The notes under the pieces were generated by a model that made no database searches, was not told the DNA's origin, and saw only the letters and a list, made by a program, of their open reading frames with translations. A program made the position numbers and the translations under genes. 64,000 nt of DNA from Ostrinia nubilalis (Eukaryota > Arthropoda > Insecta > Lepidoptera > Crambidae): the NCBI RefSeq assembly GCF_963855985.1, contig NC_087104.1:8432001-8496000 (forward strand), given 5' to 3'. Below, one piece after another: positions 33,252-46,018 of the stretch. Numbering within the stretch: position 1 is the stretch's first letter; the number at the start of each line of letters is the position of its first letter.

Positions 33252-33954
33252 TAATAAAATAATTAATTTAACAAGATGCCAATTTTATAATCCAAGTTGA
33301 TTAAGATGACGATAATGATGATTGATGATCAATACATATTTTCGTTTATGTTATTAAGTTGTTTTTCTGTGTTAAAAACACGTTTTTTTCTATTTAGTCT
33401 CTAAAATGTACATAATAATTAGTGAACATTGAATTCACAAAACAAACAATAGTTCAATCTTAAAAGTTGTACTTGATGAAATTTCATTTCATATTATTTA
33501 TTATTAAACAGTACTGTACCGTTATTCGAAGCCTTTATAATGAGAGTAGTGTCTGTCTTTTCCTGTTTGAGTACTAGTTTTGACGTATAATCTGCCCACG
33601 TGACTTCCGCTCCGGTCTCCCACCGCCTAAGCACGCCTCAATTAACGACACTAGCGCCACCAACGGTAGCTCGAAACTAGGTTTCGATATTCTCGCCATT
33701 GGTGTTTTAGTTCCCGTTCGAGACGGTCGTAGAATTAGCTCCGCTAGTTCGCGACCCATCTCACAGGTACTAGTCGTGACGTGATTCAGGTAAAATATTA
33801 CCATCATAATGTAAGTACTTCTAAATTATTATGTACTGGCTGAAAACTTATAAAAATTACTGTGATTACTTATTTCGCAGTGTAATTTATTTTTACAACG
33901 GTGTTACCGTTCGGAGGTAGATTGCATTCAATCTAACTCAGTGTAATTTTAAAT

Positions 33955-34290
33955 AATTATCTTTCTTCTCTAGTAATACTTGTACCTAACGGTAGTCCGT
34001 TAGACGTGTTTTAAAAGTAGCATTACTTTTTAGCAATGTTTGTTTCTAACGGTTTTTCGTTAGATATGTTTTTAAGCTAACTTTTCTTCTTAGCAATGTT
34101 CGTACCTGACGGCGTGTTCCGTTAGATGTGTTTTAAAACTAACATTCCTTTTTAGCAATGTTTGTGCCTAACGGTTTTCGTTAGATGTGTTTTAAAACTA
34201 ATATTCCTTTTTAGCAATGTTCATTCCTAACGGTATAACACTCCTTTTTAGCTGTGTTTGTTCCTAAAGGTTTTCCGTTAGATGTCTTTA
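33955..34290 (+). repeat. tandem array, period about 60-65 bp
   Basis: Five to six units with the theme TTTTTAGCAATGTTTGTTCC, TAACGGTTTTCCGTTAGATG and TGTTTTAAAACTAA. Each unit holds the small palindrome AACGG(N)CCGTT. Confidence 0.85.
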
Positions 34291-35029
34291 TTTTCAAAAG
34301 GAAAGAGGAAATATTATGTCCACGTGCGGAAGAGGAGCAAGAGTTGGCGTAGAGGTCAAATCAAAGGATGGTGTGGTGGAATGTGATAGTCGCAAGATGT
34401 GATTGCTTGCTACAATAAGCTGTAAGTACCAACTTACCAATACCATTCAGACATACGAATTCCATCGGACGGATTGTGTTGATTTATAAATCAACAAAAT
34501 AAATAAACGGTAAACTACCTTTATCAATATGCATCCGGGGAAAGTATGAAAACTTCCGCTAGGTAGGGTAGCGTACCGACGTACCTATTCTACCGCCATT
34601 ATGGAAGTCTAACGAATGTCTTATAACCCAAGAGTGAAGTGTGCAGTTTGTCCTATTAGGATACGGTACGTAGGTATAATAATACCTTTGTGGTTTTCTT
34701 AAACTATGATTTCAGGAAAACGCTATGCTGTTACTGTGTAGAAACAGTGAGTCTGTGTAATAAACGGTGAAGGATGAACATCGTCTATTCAGCCTGATAC
34801 GCAGTTTATTTGATGCTAGCGGCGTCTGGAAAATTTTTCGGCAGCAATACGATCGCAACTCTGCTCCGCAGATCGATCTGAGATTTCGCCTTATGCTAAA
34901 TACCTACAGTGGAAAACTCAAACTGGCTACTCGGCAAGCTAGATGGCAGTGTAACCAAAACGCAGCAGCATAATCCTGTAGCGAGGGTAAGTTCTCTTGG
35001 AGCAAACAGGGAAAAACCAGGAGCCAGAA

Positions 35030-35560
35030 CCTTTTCTCCCTCATCCCACCGGGATAGGAGAAAACTCAAACACTCAAGGAGTCTCATATTGAGCCAGGCA
35101 ACGCCGCTCATTTTTATTTACGTCGAGAGGTCTTAGTAGGGCATTGGTCCAAACCCTCTTATTATCCCTCATCCCACTGGGATAGGAGATTACCCAAAGA
35201 GAATCGGACTCAAATCATTACATTTCGAGCCGAGCAACCTCGCTCATTTTTATTTACGTCGAGAGGTCTTAGGGCATCGCTCTAAACCCTCATGTTATCC
35301 CTCATCCCACTGGGATAGGAGATTACCCAAAGAGAACCGGACTCAAATCACTCCATTTCGAGCCGAGCAACCTCGCTCATTTTTATTTACGTCGAGAGGT
35401 CTTAGGGCATCGCTCTAAACTCTCATGACGTTATCCCTCATCCCTCTGGGATAGGAGATTACCCAAGGAGAATCGGACTCAAATCATTACATTTCGAGCC
35501 AAGCAACCTCGCTCGTTTGTATTTGCGGTTCAAAGACATGAGGGCATCGTCCTAAATCCT
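35030..35560 (+). repeat. tandem array, period about 124 bp
   Basis: Four units with TCATCCCACTGGGATAGGAG, ATTTCGAGCCGAGCAACCTC and TTTACGTCGAGAGGTCTTAG. Two more degenerate ‘GGGCATCGCCCTAAA’ units follow to about 35920. Confidence 0.88.
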
Positions 35561-35999
35561 CATAATTTTGAAGAGTTATAGAACCCAAACGCCTTATTCC
35601 ACGGCAAACGAAAATAAGTAAAGTTACCGAGTAGACATGAGTATAAAAGGTTCTGAAATTCTATTTTGCACGGCAAAATTAAAGTGATGTTGCCGGGAGG
35701 ACATAAGGGCATCGCCCCAAATCCTCATAATTTTCAAGGGTTATGGAACCCTAATTAAAATGCTTTATTTCATGACAAAAGTAAGCTATTTAAGACCTGC
35801 CATGGGTAAAAGGTGGAGACAGAGATCATGAGATTACGCAAAAATTACTCGATTCGTGTCAGTTTGGCTTATTTCATTACTGCCGAGATGATACAAGGGC
35901 ATTGCCCTAAACCTTCAGAATCTTGAAGGATGTTAATTAATCGGGGCCGCAGCTATACGCCCTGAATTTTTGGTACCGAACAGTTAACGCCTGGAGAAA

Positions 36000-38660
36000 T
36001 TAAATAAACTTAAAGTAAAGTTACAACTATTGACCTGATAGTCTTTTAAATAAGGTATACATTCATAAACGCTTGGCGGGTACCACAAAGTACTGAATAC
36101 TAAAATAAGTATTTTTCTGCCTATACATACCTATAGTACACCGACAGACTCATGCAAATGTTCTGACGGCAATTGATTCGCACAGAAAGAGTCGCGACAT
36201 TCGCGCCCTTACCTATTGGACGACTTCATTCTGGGGTAACTCAGGACCCATCCTTGCTTCGGGGTCAGATATAACCCATGCCCCTATTGTAATAAAAGCA
36301 CACAAGTCTGGATAATAAACACAATGAAGTCGGTCCTTACCTATATAAAATAAATAAACAAAATAATAACAGTCTTACAAACTAGTAACAGTAAAAGGTG
36401 AACTCCATAAATACAAAATGGCCTAACCGAGTCTCGGTTACCAAAAACATGCAGATCAAGTCACGTAACGTTACAAATCCTAAAGCATTGGCTCTTCTCA
36501 TGTTATAACACTACAATTCATGATTTGCGTGAGGCAAAGAGCATTTTAACCGCCAACTTGAGGCGCTCATGGCACCCAATACCAAATACTTATGATCCAC
36601 AATAACCAAAAGTATAAAGCTTATCTGAGCTTAAAACAAATTGGGCACGCTGCATGGTAACGCATTTCGCAATTTAATTTCACTGTACAAAGAAAACAGT
36701 GACTTTAGTAAACCGTACTTACTAAATATATATTAAACCGCGTAGGTTTACATACTACAATTTGTTATTTTCTCATTTATACAAGCCATTACATTCGTTG
36801 GAGAAAAGATTGCATACCAAAAGTCACACAAGTCTTCAGTCTCTTAACTGAACTTTCCGTGTGCCCTATTATAGTGTCAATGACTACGTCCTGTCTACTT
36901 AATTTAAGTAAATAAATATAATTTATTATTAATGTCATATGACACCATGTCATATTGTTAATTCGACCTTTTGTGCACCTCTGTGGTTCAATAAAAATTG
37001 TCGTATGAATATGAACGACTTTTACGAGGAGTTAAAGGGAATAAATCAAAACCTTCAGTCCAAGAAAGTAATTTAACTCTAATTTTTCCAATTATCACTG
37101 TGACCTTAGGGTCACACAGAAGTAGGTACATAAACATGGTTGGAATTAATTTTGGATAATTGTACTGCACTTTTAAGCTCTTTGCTTGGGGCCGAAAGTC
37201 CTTCGCCTACCTACATAGTACAATTTACAAAATTCGTATTTGATGTGATTTAAATCCGTCAATTATTATACTGTAACGAAGGTAGTCACAAGCAAAATGT
37301 TGTGGCACACACAACTGTTTACGAGTTAACTTATTTTAAGTACAACAGCCTCGTGAAATATTCTAATACCTACCCGACTCGCTAGGTCAATAAAGTAATT
37401 TGTCTCTGCTGACTATTGTCACAAAAATTAGTACTTACCTACCTACCTACTGGCAACTTAGGTATGTACACTTCAATGAATCATGAGTGACATTGGCGAT
37501 GATATAAAACTTAGTGTTACACAAACATCATTACATAAATATTATTACATCGTGCAAATGAGCGATCGTCCAACGGCATTCAGGTGATGAAAATAAATCA
37601 TTCGAAATTAAATCCGATGCCCACCCTAAGGGCCTTGATGAAACCTGATAAGGTTTAGATCGGCTACGAAACTATCATTTAATTCTAGCTGTGCTTGCAA
37701 CTTCGTCTGCATAACTTTTCCCGCTTTCGCAACATTCTTATTGATGCTCCGCTACTATTGGTGGTAGAATGATGTTATTATGATTTTATAGAATTCGTGG
37801 TTAAAGGACTCCAACACAAAGATAATTTTTGTGTTGATGCAAACAAACTCTTGTTCAGCCCTATAACATTATTATCATAATTGTAATTACAATAATACAT
37901 AATTACATATTAAGATTGCTCTGAATTAAGCTGGTTGACTAACCGTCAATAAGCTGATCTAGCTGACAAGTTATCACTGTTAGCCCTAAAGATAATGGTC
38001 GCACAGTCTTACCACAGCACTGACGTTGGTAAACCGCAAAGTTTACTAAGTTTGTACTATTATTATAAATTTTATCAATTCCGACTCAAACTTCGCTATC
38101 CCTAGCGAACAGCGATAACGCGGAATACTCAGGCAATACAAAAGTATCGTACCTATACATAGCCGGCTAGCTATTGTCACCTATTCATTACACCGTCCAC
38201 CTAGGCTACGGTCCTGTAAAGGTTTATAAATATTAAAATCTGAGCTGATACCTAAATGTGGGAAATGTTGGAGATCATCAAACGCCCGCTATCGGCAAGC
38301 GACCTTAACTGTACCAGTGAATATTCTTATCCATACCTAATAATTATTCACTCCTACCGAAGCTTATTAAATTCATCCAACGGTCTGATACTGTGAGTGA
38401 AGGTGGACGTAGCTTTTGCGCCTTTTACATGACGTAAAGTAACCGATAGTTCATTATTACATAGTAGTTAATAAACGATGCATTAAACGTGAATTTACGG
38501 AGATGCAGATGCAGGTTGCGTTCTGTAAAATATTATAATGTACCTACACACAGTACATTACCACTCAGTAGACAGATAAGCGTGTCCACCTAAATATTCA
38601 ACAATCATTTAGGTTCTAACTAATTCATAACATTTCTCACTGATCAATGTCTTATTCTTC
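36000..38660. other. non-coding interior of the 5-kb element
   Basis: AT-rich with no supported ORF and no domain I recognise. Confidence 0.45.
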
Positions 38661-39179
38661 AATTGATCACATTGGCGATTACACAGCGCCACCAGGAGAT
38701 AATAGACACGTCTCTCATTATAAAGGCTTCGAATAACGGTACAGTACTGTTTAATAGCGACGTTTTACCTGAAAATAAAACGTTTATTAAACATACTTAC
38801 CTTATTCGAAGCCTACTTTTTAAATCTACCTGGTGTCATAAAACACAATGGCGAGAATATCGAAACCTAGTTTCGAGCTACCGTTGGTGGCGCTAGTGTC
38901 GTTAATTGAGGCGTGCTTAGGCGGTGGGAGACCGGAGCGGAAGTCACGTGGGCAGATTATACGTCAAAACTAGTACTCAAACAGGAAAAGACAGACACTA
39001 CTCTCATTATAAAGGCTTCGAATAAGGTAAGTATGTTTAATAAACGTTTTATTTTCAGGTAAAACGTCGCTATTAATTCAAAGCAAAAAAGGCTTATTAC
39101 ATCTGAATTGTCAAAAAATGACAGCTGTCAGAATTCCGTCGAATTAAAAATCGGACTTTAGGTAGGTATACTTTTGTAA

Positions 39180-39420
39180 ATAACGTGATTTAATTTTGCA
39201 CTGTAACGATGCACTTTGATCTATGTTTTTTATGCAAAAACAATGCGTACAGGTTTGATTTTGGACTTTGATCTCGAGGTCTTATGCCAAAAATAGATAA
39301 AAAATTAATGACCAGTGAATCCTTATAGGCGATATCAAACCTTACGATGACTGTTCTATGGTTCGATTTGAAAACGTATGAAATCTACTACTTATCAAAT
39401 GGTTCTGGCATTGACTACTC
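39180..39420. repeat. upstream block of His-rich gene 2, displaced
   Basis: GTGATTTAATTTTGCACTGT … GGTTTGATTTTGGACTTTGA … CTTATCAAATGGTTCTGGC matches the blocks at 30070, 44690 and 50695. Here it is about 7.4 kb from the TATA box because of the inserted elements. Confidence 0.7.
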
Positions 39421-39479
39421 AACTTAGGTCCGATTTGACCAAACTTTTATGCGAGAATAACTCCTGGTATAGCCTGACC

Positions 39480-40212
39480 AGGAACATAAAAACCCTCGCC
39501 ATGTTGCGGAAAACTAATGGTACTAATTTCTTTTAATGGCAACAGTAACTGAAAACTTCATTGACATGTCACCTTGCATGTCAGTCTATTGCTGTCAAAG
39601 TGTAAACAAAGTTTATTTTAAATGTGCGCAATTGGTTTTATGAATTAAATTGCTAAAATATTTTTATAGTCGTGAAAGAAAAGTGGTTCACAATGTGTTA
39701 AAGTATTTGACGAAGAGAAATACTAAGGGTTTGGACAATATTTTCATTGAATAATGTTTCCGACAAAGGTTGTCAAATTGACTGACATGTTTATCGTATA
39801 GTACAGTCCACTATGAAAATTAGCTGTGGTTTGTTTCAACTACCTATTTTAAAATTTTTTGTCACTTTGTAAGTGATGAATTTTATGGGATTGGGAAAGA
39901 AGTACGGAGTTTGAAGCGTTCATGAGCAGACATTGCAGTTGAATATTCAAGTTCTGAATTTGATTATTGATGAATAATAAAATAAATTCTACTAGCTCGA
40001 TTGATGGTTTCATTTAATTTATTTAAATCAGGTTACCTATAATAATATTTTTTCGTTAATTTATGAAAATATCAAATTAGCCCGTAATCCTGAATCCTGA
40101 TACATAAAGTTAGCCTATTAATTTAACACAGGTACGACTGTACTCAGTGTTGCACTATCAAATGCAATTGACGCGCCTCTATGCCAGGGTTTTTATGTTC
40201 CTGGTCAGGCTA
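39480..40212. mobile_element. TA-target MITE copy 3 (733 bp)
   Basis: Nearly identical to copy 2 along its whole length, same inverted ends and TA flanks. Confidence 0.92.
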
Positions 40213-40806
40213 TAATAACTAACTCGCATATTGACAGTTTCTATGGGAAATATGTCAAAACTGACGGTTTATTCTGAGAATAATATTTACTCTTGTTTGG
40301 TCGAACCCACCCTTAAAGTTCTGTGAATAAAGCGATCTTCTTCTTCATTTTCAGTTATGTGAATTTTAACAACTGATGAATCACTACTCTGTCTCACTAT
40401 TGTCCTCTGTTAAGTACTTACTTAAGTATTCATCGAAATGAAAACATGCTTTTCGGAAAAAGGTAGCCTGCATGCGTGCGTGATAATATTTATAACAAAT
40501 TGATTTTATTTTCAATTAGTGTATCCCATGAAGTCTACTTGTCTAAATGAATGCTTACTCTACTCTTCGCTAATCTTGTTCAGAAAATAAGGTAGGTTTG
40601 AAAGCCTATACTCGTAGGTACGAGTACTAAAACAATATCTGTATACTAAAACATATAGGTACCATTAGTTAGACAAATTAAAAAGAAGACGTTGAGATTA
40701 CATGTAGGTATATTTATTTCTTACAAAATTAATAACTTATGTATTTTCCATATTACAAACTTATATCATTGTTATACAGTCAGTCGGTTATCGCGATTCT
40801 TCAGTA

Positions 40807-43800
40807 TCAGTGTTTATGGACATGTTCCAGAACTTTTCCTGCAGGTCCGCTACCGTGACCCCCGTGTCCGTGACTGCTCTCTAGTCTGTGTTCAATACCG
40901 TGTTTGACAATTTTTTCTACAGGGCTGTCATGGGCTTTTCCTATTGGCCCGTGGCCGGCACCACCGTGTTCGTGGCTGTTGTGATAAACTTTTCCAAGGG
41001 GCCCGTGACTGTCGTGGTTATCGTGACCTGAAAGAAATACAAAGAAATTACAATAAGATGAATATTGTAATTCGAATATGGAGGATATTGTTAATTTCGA
41101 AAAGTAGCTTCAGTTTTAAAATTGATGTAACGAACATGCTTTTATCATGAAATTGCTACACGGCTCTACACTATTACAATGGATGCTAAACATCCGAAAA
41201 ACTGACAGTTTTTTCAATTTTAACCGCCTCAATTGTCTGGTGGTAAGAACTTAAGAAGACCACTTGCTTCAGACTCAGGGATCTTGGGTTTGTTTTCCAG
41301 TGGGGGCAAAATTCTCTGTTTTAATAATTTTTAATACGTAGGCCTACTATTATAGGTACCTACATAGTTACGTAGGTAATAATTGTTTTTTTTACATACA
41401 TGAGGTAGTAGTAGTAGTAGTGTATAGTGGCATATTTAGAAGGTAAATGGTACCAACCTGGAGCGGCTAACGCTACAGCCACCAGCGCCATTGCGATAAA
41501 CTGAAATAAACAAAAAAATAATACATAAGTGCTAGTATTCTTATAATTTCTGTACACGAAGCGAAAATACTTTGTGGTGGAACACAATTAATGAAAAATA
41601 AAAAGAAAACAAATCAATATCGAAGAAAAATCGCGTATTATTTCAAAGCTAGAGAAAGGAATTCCAAACAAAGACCTGGCAAAAGAATATGATGTATCAC
41701 ACTCGATAATTTCAACCATTTGGAAGGAAAGGGAGAAAATTCAAATCCTTTATGACCAGAATTTTTTGAAAATGAAACGAGCCAGAACAACGCGGCATAC
41801 GAAGATTGAAGAAGCTTTGTTAAAGTGGTTTAAATATCAAAAGACAAATAATGGCCCATAAATGGACCAATTCTTCAACAAAAAGCAAACGATTTTGCTC
41901 AACGTTTTGGTGAAGATTTTGTTTGCTCGTCTAGTTGGATTCAACGTTTCCATTCCATTGAAAGATGGTTATGAAAATGGGACGCTGGGGACGCTGAATT
42001 AAAAGCAAACAATAAGAAAGTTCTTCTTTTAGTTGATAATTGTCCTGCTCATCCGGCTGTTACTAATCTGAAGTGCATTATACTCGTGTTCTTACCACCA
42101 AATGTTACATCTGTACTGCAGCCTATGAACCAAGGTGTAATAAGATGTTTAAAATCTCATTATAGAAGACTGCAAGTGTTAAAGTTAATACAAAGCATTG
42201 ACAGTAATAATCAGAATAGGTTTACGGTCCTTGATGCCATCTTGATGATATCAGAAGCATGGGAAAAAGTTTCACAAAAAACTATAGCTAACTGCTTTGG
42301 GCATGCAGGTTTTAAAGATCTTACAAGTCTTAGGCATGGACCTATAAAAAAAGTCGGACGGATTCTCATCAACAAAATACTGTGACATTAGGATACACCA
42401 GCTTGCCTGTACGTACAGGCCGGCACGCACACATTCACACCCTGATACACCACTTCGAGTGCAAACTTCACACAGTTGACACATTTAAGCTGCGAAAAAA
42501 CAACACGAATACGACATGTCTTGTGTGATGAAATTGTGTAAAAACCATTCTGTTCGAACAAACAAAAATTAAGGAATCACATTTCACAGGCAAAATAATA
42601 ATCCAATCACTTATTTCCCGACATTAAAATATTGAAATCAAACGTCATTCACTCGAAAAAATAATACGTCAAAGACCAGTGTTCTCAGTTATTTACGTGG
42701 GAAAATTACCCGAAATATGGGAAATTAGAATAATTTTAGGACTTTTTAGTTATTTATTACGCATATTATGGAAATAAAATAATTTATCATAATAATTGTG
42801 TTTTAATGAGATATATTTTCATAGGCAAATTTGATCCTTCCCAAAAATGTGGAACTGCGAAATTCAAATTTTCTTACATTGATTGCAAGTCAGTGTCAGG
42901 TTGTATGAAACTCATTAAAAACTCATTAAAAACTATCAAATCAAAAAAAATCTATCAGAGATAATAATAATATATTGATGATGCATAAGATTATGATTAT
43001 AATGTACACAAGATTCGTAATTTGTAACTGCGTGAATCATTTTTGATCAACATTATGTACATACCCTGACACACTGACTTGCAAACAATGTAAGAAAATT
43101 TGAACATTGAAAATTTCGCGCCTACCTCAACGCATTCACCTTTCATCCTTTTAAAATGGCACGGAATAATTCTGTCTACATTTCCAAGTAACATCTGCCG
43201 ATCTATGTTTTTCTTAAAATAAATGGGTAAAATGTTTTGGCTAACATGGCATCCCTAAATTCACTCACACAATAGACAAACGCCAAAATTTTGCGTCACA
43301 GTTTTGTTGTAGCGCGAGTTCCGTCCGCCTTTTTTTATAGGTCCATGGTCTTAGGTATAACAAGAACCTCAGATGATGTGATTGACGATGATGAAGAGGA
43401 CAATATTTCTTTGGCTCAATTAGCCCGAAATTTACGACCTGCTTTATCTACTACTGAAGCAGACGAGTTCATTGATGTAGATCTGTCTATTGCAATTTGT
43501 TCACCAGCTACGGAGGATGACATTGTACGTGAAGTTCGAGAGGAAAATGAAAACGAACAGGAAGACTCGAAAGAACAATTTACAGTGCCAACTTTGATTG
43601 ACGGTCTCAATGCTGTTAGTGTATTACGAAAGATTGTTATTTTTAATGAACAGTTCCACATGCAGGGAAATTGTGACGATACGCTGATTAAAATCCAACG
43701 TGAATTACAAAATTTGTATGCACGACAGAAGTGTTCCAAACTAACTAAAATTACAGATTTTATGCATACAAAAATGATGGAAAATGATATTGTTCTTTTA

Positions 43801-44081
43801 TATTATACGTTTGTATCGAAGTAAACAAAATGTGGTTTAATATCCTACATGAATATAGGTACATATTATTTTTCCTATTAATACCTGTGACTGGTTGTTA
43901 CAAGTATCGGTTTTTACGACTAAATATGTAGTCCTTTCGATGTCGTTACAACAGATTTTTACTGTAATTAGATATTTATGATTTCAATAAAAAGTAGAAG
44001 GCAAATGAAAATGGCTATAGGGCCGTAAAAAGGATAATACATTTGAATATAAAAATAAATCCTTACCAGAACCTTCACCAT
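40807..44081 (-). CDS. secreted His-rich family member 3 (92 aa)
   Basis: Minus-strand exons 44081-44067 (15 nt), 41500-41458 (43 nt) and 41027-40807 (221 nt). Signal peptide MVKVL then [15 protein letters not shown]. The mature part is His/Gly-rich: [20 protein letters not shown], then [20 protein letters not shown], ending [13 protein letters not shown]. The repeats are degenerate compared with member 2. Intron 1 is 2.6 kb because a Tigger element, itself interrupted, is inserted in it. Splice signals are intact, so it may still be expressed. A minus-strand AATAAA lies near 40708. Confidence 0.78.
41140..41310. repeat. repeat shared with 31925-32110
   Basis: See the copy at 31925; here it sits in intron 2 of His-rich gene 3. 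Confidence 0.8.
41590..43830 (+). mobile_element. degenerate Tigger/pogo-type DNA transposon
   Basis: The first part reads as a psq/CENPB-type helix-turn-helix ([39 protein letters not shown]). After an in-frame stop and a frameshift comes a second HTH piece ([15 protein letters not shown]). The DDE part resumes at about 42003 ([30 protein letters not shown]). The usual Asp in LQPMDQG is Asn here, the region with the first catalytic Asp is deleted, and a 1-kb element interrupts the C-terminal part, which resumes at about 43350 ([20 protein letters not shown]). It is inactive. Confidence 0.85.
42335..43347. mobile_element. non-autonomous element nested in the Tigger
   Basis: Inverted ends CATGGACCTATAAAAAAAG (left) and its mirror at 43329-43347, continuing imperfectly (TCGGACGGA … GTGAC). 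About 1.0 kb, no ORF. It splits the Tigger frame after LTSLRHG. Confidence 0.75.
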
Positions 44082-44152
44082 ATTTATATCGTAAGTATTG
44101 TTGCCTATGGGGAAACCACACAAGAACTATGGGTTAACTTTGATGGACACGT

Positions 44153-44160
44153 CTTATATA
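44153..44160 (-). promoter_or_regulatory. TATA box of His-rich gene 3
   Basis: TATATAAG on the minus strand, 72 bp upstream of the ATG, followed by GACGTG as in the paralogues. Confidence 0.75.
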
Positions 44161-44689
44161 TACGATTTGCGTTCCTCTGTTTTCAATTAACATCTGATTA
44201 TGTTTTTTATCAATTAGTCGCGAATGTTGCAGTTATTTTAGAATAGGCACAGCAAGTTTTCTAAATGGCCGTAACTCAAGCCTTTTAAACGTATAAGTTT
44301 GATCATGAAATTGCTACGCTAACAAAATAGTGGTCGCTCGATATTTTGATACAGGTACCTACCTAGTTAGTTTTCATATTAAGTATCTACAGGGATTTAT
44401 TTTAAATCAGCTAAGTATGCCCGCGACTTCGTACCTTCGCGTGAATTTCGGTCTGCCACAGAAAGTTTTAATTGCGTGCTTGTCCCCATTCCAAAAACTG
44501 GTAAAACCCTGTCTTATATTTTTTTTGTTACATCAGAATAGCTCTAAACTTAGGTACATAAATATTTACCCCATTGAGGGCTTTTTTTACTAATACAAAT
44601 TTTTTTTTTATATCTAATCAAAAGCCTGCCTAAGCAATTAAAAAATAACTGCTAATTACGAGTTTTCTTTATCCAAGCGCTCATCTTTT

Positions 44690-44810
44690 GTAAAATGTGA
44701 TTTCATCTTGTACTGTAACTATGATCTATACTTAGATTTTTTCGCAAAAAATGCTGAACTGGTTTTATTTTAAACTTTGATCTCGAGGTGTTGTGCTAAA
44801 AATAAACTAA
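44690..44810. repeat. upstream block of His-rich gene 3
   Basis: TGTGATTTCATCTTGTACTG … GCTGAACTGGTTTTATTTTA; related to 30070, 39180 and 50695. Confidence 0.7.
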
Positions 44811-45147
44811 AAAATTAATAAACAATCAAATTAAGCCTATAGGTATGGAAATCTGAATCTTAAGAAAACTGTTCTACGATTCGATTCAAGTTGGCGCTAC
44901 TGGAGAGTAAGGTCCAGCTGGTGCTACTGGTGAGCGTTGAAGTGGTAGGAGGACAATAGCATTTTCACTTACCAGGATGACGCCACTGTAGAGTCAGGTC
45001 TCTCTTACCAGTGCAAGTGGTGCCAAATGTTGAGCATAAAAACGATTGCTATTGATCTAGCATTTTATTAATTAACCGTTACAAAGTTCTGTAACTAAAG
45101 CAATCTTCTTTAACTTTTTCTGTTAAGTAAGCTGCACCAACTGAGGT

Positions 45148-45440
45148 TCGTTCGTTCGTTTCAGCCAAATGACGTCCACTGCTGGACAAAGGCCTCCCCC
45201 AAGGTTTTCCACAATGAACGGTCCTGCGCTGCCCGCATCCAGGCTCTTCCCGCGACCTTTACCAGATCGTCGGTCCACCTAGTAGGAGGCCTGCCCACGC
45301 TACGTCTTCCAGCCCGTGGTCGCCACTCGAGAACTTTCCTGCCCCAACGGTCATCGTCTCTACGAGCTATGTGCCCCGCCCACTGCCACTTGATTTTAGC
45401 AATTCTGCGAGCTATGTCGGTTACTTTGGTTCTTGACTGA
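45148..45440 (-). mobile_element. RTE-type retrotransposon 3' fragment
   Basis: Minus-strand frame nearly identical to the 31313 copy (WQWAGHIARRDDDRWGRKV, FVQQWTSFG), with a (GAAC)n tail at its 3' end (45148-45160). Confidence 0.9.
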
Positions 45441-46018
45441 GGTTGCCTGTCCCATATCCCTCTTTTCTGACAGTAATGGATTGAATCAAGCCTGAAAAAA
45501 TTAGCCAAGTGCGTATCGTGTCACGCGCAGTGTAGGTTTCCGTAGTTGCACAGTATATTTATCTACTGTGGTAGTTGTCCGTCGTTACCACAATATATTT
45601 CAGAAGCAAGCAATAACTTCATATAAAATCACTTTAAATATTTTCTTCTAAGGAATTTTTATTAGGTGTGAAATTTTATAATACAAATTCAAATTATTTA
45701 TTGCATGTCACATGTTACATGAGTTAAACGACTATTACTCTTAAACTAACTGATCTATCTCAACCGTTATAGTTTACCTTAAAAGTTCTTAAAAAGTACT
45801 ATTATCATGAATTTTTTTCAGATTTTTTAGAGGCGGGGGAGGGGACGCCCTTCTCGAAAAAAAGTTGGCACTTTAAACTTTAATATTTTGCAAACGGATC
45901 CCTAAATAAAAAAAATTGTCTTAAAGACCCCTAAGCCATTTTCAAAGACCTATCCAACGATACCCCACACGTTGGGGTAGAAGATGAAAAAAATTCACAT
46001 TCACGCAGGACATGTCAC
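45441..46018. other. intergenic, no gene seen
   Basis: AT-rich, no repeat identified. Confidence 0.4.

Larger units (their letters stand above)
33522..39025. mobile_element. about 5.5-kb non-coding element bounded by inverted repeats
   Basis: About 180 bp at 33522-33702 is repeated in reverse at 38841-39025 (for example ATTATACGTCAAAACTAGTA, GCGTGCTTAGGCGGTGGGAG). Part of the left end (TTAAACAGTACTGTACCG) is also found reversed at about 38735-38752. A further inverted pair lies at about 38758-38812 and 39022-39077. Between the arms no protein is encoded, but two tandem arrays occur. This may be one large non-autonomous transposon or several nested ones; ends are not certain. Confidence 0.6.

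Noticed and set aside
35030..35560. CRISPR-like look of the 124-bp array
   Set aside because: Eukaryotic window; units are contiguous tandem repeats without unique spacers.
43291..43824. 177-codon frame as a cellular gene
   Set aside because: Its first part lies in the nested element and the rest continues the Tigger transposase; no independent gene.
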